From Dastarcus helophoroides (lineage: Eukaryota; Arthropoda; Insecta; Coleoptera; Bothrideridae), in assembly GCA_028583605.1 (NCBI GenBank), contig CM053333.1, positions 32,395,551-32,459,550 of the forward strand: a DNA stretch of 64,000 nucleotides. Direction: 5' to 3'. Position numbers and translations under genes: made by a program. This document shows positions 60,485-64,000 of the stretch, in pieces; positions within the stretch are counted from its first letter, which is position 1; every line of letters begins with the position of its first letter. Under the pieces are notes generated by a model. That model was not told the origin of the DNA, ran no database searches, and saw nothing but the letters and a program-made list of their open reading frames with translations.

Positions 60485-60490
60485 GTAAGT
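60485..60490 (+). other. 5' splice donor GTAAGT
   Basis: GAG-GAA|GTAAGT follows the last coding codon. The frame runs on only seven more codons to a stop, so splicing here is needed for a full-length transporter. Confidence 0.8.
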
Positions 60491-61267
60491 GACCTTTTAA
60501 TTTAAATAACAGCGAAGTTATTATCTCAAACGCCCAAAAGCTATGCTTAAATTTCCTGATATAAAAATCGTTTGTTCACCGAAACAGATAATTGTTTGAC
60601 AAAAACCATTAAAAATAAAAGGTGAATCACCTTCTTTGGTCCAATCGTGCAGTAATTATGTGTTAATCAATACCGGTCTAAGCTAACCGAATAATAAAGC
60701 GATGTATGCCATAAAATTACAATTATTTCAAGTATTTTTCCATTTAGATTTTTCTGTTATTGCTTTATATTCTTTAGCAAGGTTTACTTTACACGGTTTT
60801 TAAATATTACATGTTTCTAGTTACAAGGCTGTTAAATACCTTAACAAACGACTTATGCAGAAAATTAATGATCCAGTGAGTCATCCTTCGAATCCAAATC
60901 CCTTGAAGCAGAGAAGTTCCCTCAAAATCTCAAAATACATGAATGTGGACCGAATTATAAATAAATTTAAATTATGTCATCTAATTTCACCTAGGAGCAG
61001 ATTTTTTTGGCCAGAGAATTAGAAAAGCGCGAAGGTATATTTTTGCACATTTTTGGTCATAATTTCGAAATTATCTGGTCTACAAACGAAATAAGATCAG
61101 TTTTAGAATGTGCAAACGAAACACTTTCGTATGATATCTCACTTGACCCCCCTCCATTTCGGACACCCCTAAAACCACTTAAAAATTTTGAAAATTCTTC
61201 CCCTTAGAGCAGATGACAAGTGCCATATTTCAGATCGATAGCTTCAGCAACTTCCGAGATAACATCT

Positions 61268-61312
61268 ACGTCAAATACAGACGAACAGACGAACAGACGA
61301 TCAGACGAACAG
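61268..61312. repeat. ACAGACGA short tandem repeat
   Basis: About four units of CAGACGAA/CAGACGAT, eight to nine bases each, at the end of a stretch (60995-61320) that may itself be a dispersed repeat. Confidence 0.7.
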
Positions 61313-62110
61313 GCAGATGCGTCGTCCTCAAACTCCTTCGTGTGCACTCTTGAGTTATGATTCTTGAACGTTAACATTGTCATTGATGCTATCAAATAAT
61401 GATATACGATATAAATTTTCCATCAAAAGAACTACTGACAATGCACAGAATTACACGAATTTTCTTTACCTAACACCAGAACTAATCTAACTCTTAATTG
61501 TATAAGAATCCCTGATGTGATCAATTTCAAATTGGAAATTAACTTATATGCAGAATAAATACAAAAATTTCGAAAAAATGTTGAAATGATAATAATAATA
61601 ATAGTGTAGAACATTCAAATTATTTAATTGTATTCCTATTAATCGTCAATCTCATTATTTAAACATCATTAGAAAATAAGATTTACATAAATTTTCCTAA
61701 AACTATTTGAATGGTAAAACTGTTCAAATTAAAGGTTCATTTTTAAAATTACTTTCATTTTTTTTTCTAATTATATTGGCTGTAATTATGCACTTATGCA
61801 CTTACGGATAAGGTAAATACTGTTCAATTTAAATCCACATATACAAAATTTATTACATACCTACTTTTAATTTATAAGTTTAAGCATAAATTGAATGTCA
61901 CGATAAAACTACACATCATCAGAGATGGACAGTAATCATTATAAAATGCAATACATTATTAATTTAATTCTACTATTTAAAAAAGGAATTGTAATTGCAT
62001 TACTTTGATGGCGTTTTGACTTTAATCTCGAAATTCGAAGTATTTAGAAATGTTCACCCTTTCCTCTCCAAAATTACAACTTTATTAATGCTACCTAATT
62101 ATTTTTTTTT

Positions 62111-62246
62111 ATGAAACGGACTGGTTCTTGGTTATCTTCAAAAATCGAAATACAAATCTTGTACCCTGAAACCAAAAAAGATTAAAAAACACAACAAAGG
62201 TTGCTCTAACGCGTTTCGATAGCCAAGCATCTTCAGAGAGATACCG
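62111..62246 (+). mobile_element. Foldback-like repeat, copy 10 (in intron 1)
   Basis: ATGAAACGGACTGGTTCTTG, GTTATCTTCAAAAATCGAAA, CCTGAAACCAAAAAAGATTA, TCTAACGCGTTTCGATAGCC and CATCTTCAGAGAGATAC. A single full arm with a short deletion before CATCTTC. Confidence 0.82.
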
Positions 62247-62603
62247 AATACTGGTATCTCTGGTATTCCTGAAGTTCGAAACGTTAACTTGTCGATTAAA
62301 GCCTTTTACTGTTTTATTTTTTTATTTCCACTTCAAACTCCAAATCTTCGTCTTTCTCCGTAAATTCTAACGTCAACCCCAAAAGTGCGATTTTTACTAC
62401 ATTTTTTGATTAAAATTCGAAATTAAAAAATACCAAATTTTAATCTAAGAATTTTGAAGGACAATTTGAAATTTCGAAAGTTTATTCGAGGTGCCCAACA
62501 GCATGAAAGAAAAAATTAATATCAAACTGCAGATGAATTTTACGGCAGTAAAATAACAGGAAATAAAACTTCTGGTGATGATACCTATCCTAGAATCCGC
62601 GCC

Positions 62604-62824
62604 TTGTTGATTTATCAGGTGGAAAACAAAACCAACATCAAAAGTTCTTTTGTTAAAAGCACCCTACTGCCTTGACATAATCAGACTTATACATACATTT
62701 TATACTCGTACATAGATTTTATTTTCCAAATTCTAACTATGGTTAAGGTTGGCGATGAAATTAAATTTTTTAATGCACGTGGCTGAAATAGCACTAATTA
62801 TTTGTTGATTTATCAGGCGGAAAC
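62604..62824. repeat. Short direct repeat pair in intron 1
   Basis: TTGTTGATTTATCAGG followed by TGGAAA or CGGAAA occurs at 62604 and 62802, about 198 bases apart. The sequence between does not look duplicated. Confidence 0.5.
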
Positions 62825-64000
62825 CATAAAGCGCGAGCGACCTTTTAATATCATAAAAAAAGAACAATATTTCAGAAGACTAATCTCATATTCCATTTCA
62901 GCTGAAACCGTGTTGAAATAAAATCTAAAATCTCGCGAACTCGAAAGGGAATTTATCCATTTTAATTATAGAGGCAACAGATTTTCCCATAAATTGAATA
63001 TTTTCCTCCTTCGTATTGTCGAACCTTGTGGTTTAAAATTTTAAATTCTTATCTAACATATTCAATAAAGGCTCATCCAATCGGTACATGTACGAAAATA
63101 AAAATTCAATAGACGCACGAATGGAGCTCGTTATCTAAATCTGATTAATTCACATTTCTTTCTCTTCATTATTAATGGAAATGGTGATTTTTCGCTATTT
63201 ATTTAATTATAAGTGTTCTTAATTACGAATCAAAATACACGAAGACATTTTTGCTCGGTATAAGCTAATGTAAATACCCAAGTACATAAGAAAATATTTA
63301 CATTTTATTATTACAATAGCAGTTTTTGGAGGTAAAAATACATAAGATGAGGAGCTATTTTTATTTTTCTAACTTAATATTGTTTGCCTTAAAAGTTAAA
63401 GCTTTGACTGACAGAGTAAGACCTAAGATAAACCAGAAAATAAAATATGAGGGCATCTTAGGCTTAAAGTAAAATTCCAAATTAGATTCTCAAATATTTA
63501 AAAGCATCATCTCTCTTGGACTAACAAGTATTTTCCAATTAACATTTTTGCAGTCAATGGTGATTTTTCTAAATAAACAATCAACGTCTTTTCAAATCTT
63601 TAAAACTCTACTGATTAATTTATTTTTTACAAGGCCGCAGAACGAATATGCATTTAAAATAAAATCACTTTTGAAAACTTCCCCATTAAAGTCTAAATTT
63701 TATACACTATTATCCAGTGCTAGTCAATAACTAGGAATAAATTCAGTAAATCAAAGACAGTTTTTTTTTTCGAAAATATGCTCGGACACGTCGATTAATA
63801 TTTTAATTTGCGCTCTTTTCGCTGTAGGAAAATTTTATATAGAATATCCCAAATTTAAGATATGACGTCATCGACAATTTTTTTAAATGGCAATCTATTC
63901 TTTTCTTGACTATTCTTAAAGGATGTATCAAGTTACATATGCGTACCACATTTCAATTCTTTATTTCTTGTCATTTAAAAGATATTGAACAAATATTAAT

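Larger units (their letters stand above)
60491..64000 (+). other. Intron 1 of the transporter gene, incomplete
   Basis: No stretch that continues the transporter was found up to the window end, so intron 1 is at least 3.5 kb. AT-rich sequence at 61970-62100 and 62280-62480 has satellite-like words. A foldback copy lies at 62111-62246. Other short frames are not recognised. Confidence 0.6.

Noticed and set aside
61007..61207. 66-codon frame in intron 1 as a coding exon
   Set aside because: No membrane helix or family motif; it ends next to an ACAGACGA repeat and looks like dispersed repeat sequence.
63530..63730. Possible exon 2 after TTTTTGCAG at 63545-63553
   Set aside because: The following frame lacks the SLC22 continuation expected after exon 1 and shows no family motif.
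1..64000. CRISPR array, bacterial operon or endosymbiont insert
   Set aside because: Tandem repeats here have no regular unique spacers, and no bacterial-type genes or ribosome-binding patterns are present.

Overview
This is a stretch of AT-rich eukaryotic nuclear DNA, almost certainly from an insect. The evidence is a GT-bounded first exon of an SLC22-type transporter, mariner-family and hAT-like DNA transposons, jockey-, RTE- and CR1-like LINE remnants, TG...CA solo LTRs and abundant low-complexity repeats. I cannot name the species; Hymenoptera is a guess. The window is gene-poor. The only host coding sequence I can support is exon 1 of a transporter at 60173-60484 on the + strand, with the start of its first intron running to the window end.

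Layout. 1-1250 is a (TCTTCA)n and polypyrimidine tract. 1430-2171 is a possible inverted-repeat element with a poly-C run. 3600-7275, 9390-13150, 17566-18672, 19740-23893, 26360-26800, 40437-42479, 47130-49450, 53880-55228 and 57577-59560 are a degenerate satellite-like sequence built from words such as TTTTCGAAAATTTTGACTTT. Each domain is strongly T-rich or A-rich on one strand, and some have higher-order repeats of about 0.3-0.55 kb. A 2.35-kb array of TACAAAAA octamers capped by TACGAAA heptamers fills 55229-57576.

Mobile elements sit in and between these blocks. There are two solo LTRs of one family in opposite orientations (14761-15133 and 50101-50463), an RTE-like LINE (16130-17570, minus), a jockey-like LINE (23894-25690, plus) and a CR1-like LINE 3' end (10866-11299). 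A mariner (31960-35235) has been split by a 1.6-kb solo LTR and a LINE 3' fragment, each with its own target-site duplication. A second, different mariner-superfamily transposase lies at 42873-43930 (minus), with an inverted fragment of a relative beside it. There are also several MITE-like elements, one with a clean 8-bp duplication typical of hAT. None of the transposon reading frames is intact.

The most distinctive feature is a recurring palindromic (foldback-like) element found ten times, as whole or partial copies, across the window. It is often arranged as inverted arms. I do not recognise it as a named family. I found no convincing new protein system, RNA gene, CRISPR array or virus. 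The open frames in the simple repeats are by-products of base composition.
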